Positions 32,981 through 34,432 of a DNA stretch of 34,432 nt are shown in pieces. The stretch spans positions 1 to 34,432 of the forward strand of contig NZ_PNOT02000370.1 of assembly GCF_002879535.1 (NCBI RefSeq), given 5' to 3'. The stretch comes from Mesorhizobium intechi (GTDB lineage Bacteria > Pseudomonadota > Alphaproteobacteria > Rhizobiales > Rhizobiaceae). How positions within the stretch are numbered: position 1 is the stretch's first letter; the number at the start of each line of letters is the position of its first letter. The position numbers and the translations under genes were made by a program. The notes under the pieces were generated by a model, which ran no database searches, was not told the origin of the DNA, and worked only from the letters and a program-made list of their open reading frames with translations.

Positions 32981-33763
32981 CTACGCCATTTCAGGGCGTC
33001 TTGACCCCTCGCGGATCGCCTTGTGCACGCCGCGCTGCAGATCCATGAAGGCCGGGGTCTCCATAACCTCTTCCCGGCGCGGCCGCTCGATGTCGACGTG
33101 GAAGGTCCGCATGATGCGTCCCGGCCCGATCCCCATGACGACGATGCGGTCCGACAGATAGACCGCCTCCTCCACGTCATGCGTGACGAAGAGAACGGTC
33201 AGCCTGTGTTCCTCCCAGATCTGGGTCAGCAGTTCCTGCATCTGGTGCCGGGTCAAGGCGTCGAGCGCGCCGAACGGCTCATCCATCAGCAGCATCTTGG
33301 GCCGATAGGACAGTGCGCGCGCAATGGCGACACGCTGCTTCATGCCGCCCGACAGTTCGGACGGATAGCGGTCGGCGCTTTGCGACAGCTTGACGAGGTC
33401 GAGATGCTCGAGGGCGATCTCGCGGCAGGCCGAGCGATCGTAGCCGGCGGCCTTGAGGGCGAACTCGATGTTCTGCCGCGCCGTCAGCCAGGGCAGCAGC
33501 GTGTAGGACTGGAAGACGACGCCGCGGTCGAGACCCGGCTGCAGGATCGGCGCGCCATCGATGCTGAGATCGCCGGCGTCGAAGTCCTGCAGTCCGGCAA
33601 CGATCGACAGCAATGTGCTCTTGCCGCAGCCCGACGTGCCGACGAGCGAGACGAACTCATTGTCGGCCAGATCGAGGTTGATGTCGCGCAGCACTTCCGT
33701 GCGCCGCTCGCCAGTGCCGAAGCTCTTGTCGAGACCGGCGATGCGCAATTTGGGAACAGTCAT
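32981..33763 (-). CDS. Nitrate/sulfonate/taurine-type ABC transporter ATP-binding protein
   Basis: A 260-residue ATPase of the SsuB/TauB/NrtD family. Walker A is GTSGCGKST (42-50), the Q-loop is QSYTLLPWLT as in the family, the signature is LSGGM (137-141) and Walker B is MLLMDEPFGALD. It energises import through the permease encoded just upstream. The ATG at 33763 has gagga eight bases before it and leaves a ten-base gap. The in-frame ATG at 33790 would overlap the permease gene. The substrate is not predictable without the binding protein, which lies outside the window. Confidence 0.9.
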   Translation of the reverse strand: MTVPKLRIAGLDKSFGTGERRTEVLRDINLDLADNEFVSLVGTSGCGKSTLLSIVAGLQDFDAGDLSIDGAPILQPGLDRGVVFQSYTLLPWLTARQNIEFALKAAGYDRSACREIALEHLDLVKLSQSADRYPSELSGGMKQRVAIARALSYRPKMLLMDEPFGALDALTRHQMQELLTQIWEEHRLTVLFVTHDVEEAVYLSDRIVVMGIGPGRIMRTFHVDIERPRREEVMETPAFMDLQRGVHKAIREGSRRPEMA

Positions 33764-33773
33764 CGGCGGTTCC

Positions 33774-34432
33774 TCATTGCGAATGGCCATCCTGCCGGAA
33801 CAGAACCTTCTCCAGCGCCTTCATGACCTGGTCGGTGATGAGACCGAGCATGCCGAGGAGCAGGATGTAGCCAATGATGGTGTTGGTTTGGAAATAGCGC
33901 TGCGACACGGTGATGCGATAGCCCAAGCCAGATGTCGCCGCGACAAGTTCAGCCAGCACCAGCCAGGTCCATGCCCAGCCGAGGCTGATGCGAAGCGTGT
34001 CCCAGATGCCCGGCAGGGCGCTGGGCACGACGATGCGTGTCAGGATCTTGCGGTCCGGCAGGCCGAGTGTGCGGCCAAGGCCGATGAAATCGGCGGGAAC
34101 CCGTTTCACATTGTCCATGATCATCAGTACCTGCTGGAAGAAGGTGCCGATGAAGATGATCAGGAACTTCTGCGTGTCGCCGGTGCCCGACCACAGAATG
34201 GAGAGCGGCACGAAAGCGACGACCGGCATGTAGCGGATGAAATCCACCAGCGGCTCGATACCAGCCTCCCAGGAGCGGAAGCTGCCGATCAGCACGCCGA
34301 TCGGGATCGACAGTGCCGAGGCGATGAGGAAACCGATGGAAATGCGATACGCCGAGGCCGTGAGGTCCAGCCACAGCGTGCCGTCGGCGGCGAGCTTGGC
34401 CATCTGGGTCGCAACGCTGCCGGGCGACGGCA
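33774..34432 (-). CDS. Nitrate/sulfonate/taurine-type ABC transporter permease (5' end cut by window)
   Basis: At least 218 residues of an SsuC/TauC/NrtB-type permease; the N-terminal start lies beyond 34432. The frame stays open to the window edge and reads PSPGSVATQMAKLAADGTLW, which matches the segment after the first transmembrane helix of this family, so an internal ATG at 34403 is not the true start. The EAA-like loop is seen as ADFIGLGRTLGLPDRKILTRIVVP. It ends ten bases before the ATPase start, and the two form an operon that enters the window from the right. Confidence 0.88.
   Translation of the reverse strand, partial: PSPGSVATQMAKLAADGTLWLDLTASAYRISIGFLIASALSIPIGVLIGSFRSWEAGIEPLVDFIRYMPVVAFVPLSILWSGTGDTQKFLIIFIGTFFQQVLMIMDNVKRVPADFIGLGRTLGLPDRKILTRIVVPSALPGIWDTLRISLGWAWTWLVLAELVAATSGLGYRITVSQRYFQTNTIIGYILLLGMLGLITDQVMKALEKVLFRQDGHSQ

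Noticed and set aside
1..34432. tRNA, rRNA, CRISPR arrays, insertion sequences, attachment sites and origins
   Set aside because: I looked for tRNA-like cloverleaf ends, regularly spaced repeats, and transposase or integrase motifs in the translations and found none that I can support.

Overview
The window looks like a chromosomal or megaplasmid segment of an alphaproteobacterium of the order Hyphomicrobiales, most likely Mesorhizobium or a close relative. The reasons are high GC, dense catabolic operons with 1-4 nt gene overlaps, ehu/eut/doe genes in an arrangement known from rhizobia, and intergenic palindromes of types I recognise from rhizobial genomes (a RIME-like element and a CTTCTCCCC-type hairpin). 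The genus is an inference. I saw no rRNA, tRNA, CRISPR array, transposase or integrase.

Region 1 (1-8055) is a sugar or sugar-acid uptake and catabolism operon. It encodes a CUT1-type ABC importer (binding protein, two permeases, ATPase), a mandelate racemase/enolase-superfamily enzyme with the full mandelate-racemase catalytic set, an L-rhamnose mutarotase-type protein, a Gfo/Idh/MocA dehydrogenase and a MaoC-type hydratase. A convergent GntR/FCD regulator follows, with palindromes just upstream of it. The substrate is not evident. An acyltransferase-3 membrane protein (8236-9357) separates this region from the next.

Region 2 (9575-24183) is a complete ectoine/hydroxyectoine uptake and degradation locus. 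On the minus strand, in transcription order, are enuR (MocR-type regulator), ehuA-ehuB-ehuC-ehuD (importer), eutA-eutB-eutC (hydroxyectoine branch), doeA (ectoine hydrolase) and doeB (deacetylase). On the plus strand, diverging from enuR, are doeX (Lrp/AsnC regulator), doeC (dehydrogenase), doeD (aminotransferase) and a quinone-oxidoreductase-like MDR dehydrogenase five bases after doeD. Together they would import ectoines, open the ring, deacetylate to diaminobutyrate, transaminate and oxidise to aspartate. Palindromic repeats lie between ehuB and ehuC and between eutC and doeA.

Region 3 (24316-28842) holds the least usual genes. A histidine/phenylalanine ammonia-lyase homologue has lost the Ala-Ser-Gly triad that forms the MIO cofactor and also the tyrosine at position 280, while keeping several other active-site positions. 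It converges on an atypical 2-hydroxyacid-dehydrogenase-like protein with a C-terminal extension. Next come a frameshifted C-terminal remnant of a DAO-family flavoenzyme and an intact DAO-family oxidoreductase.

Region 4 (29178-34432) carries two overlapping ABC exporter half-transporters whose ATP sites are asymmetric, as in heterodimeric exporters. After it comes the 3' part of a minus-strand nitrate/sulfonate/taurine-type importer (ATPase and a permease cut by the window edge).
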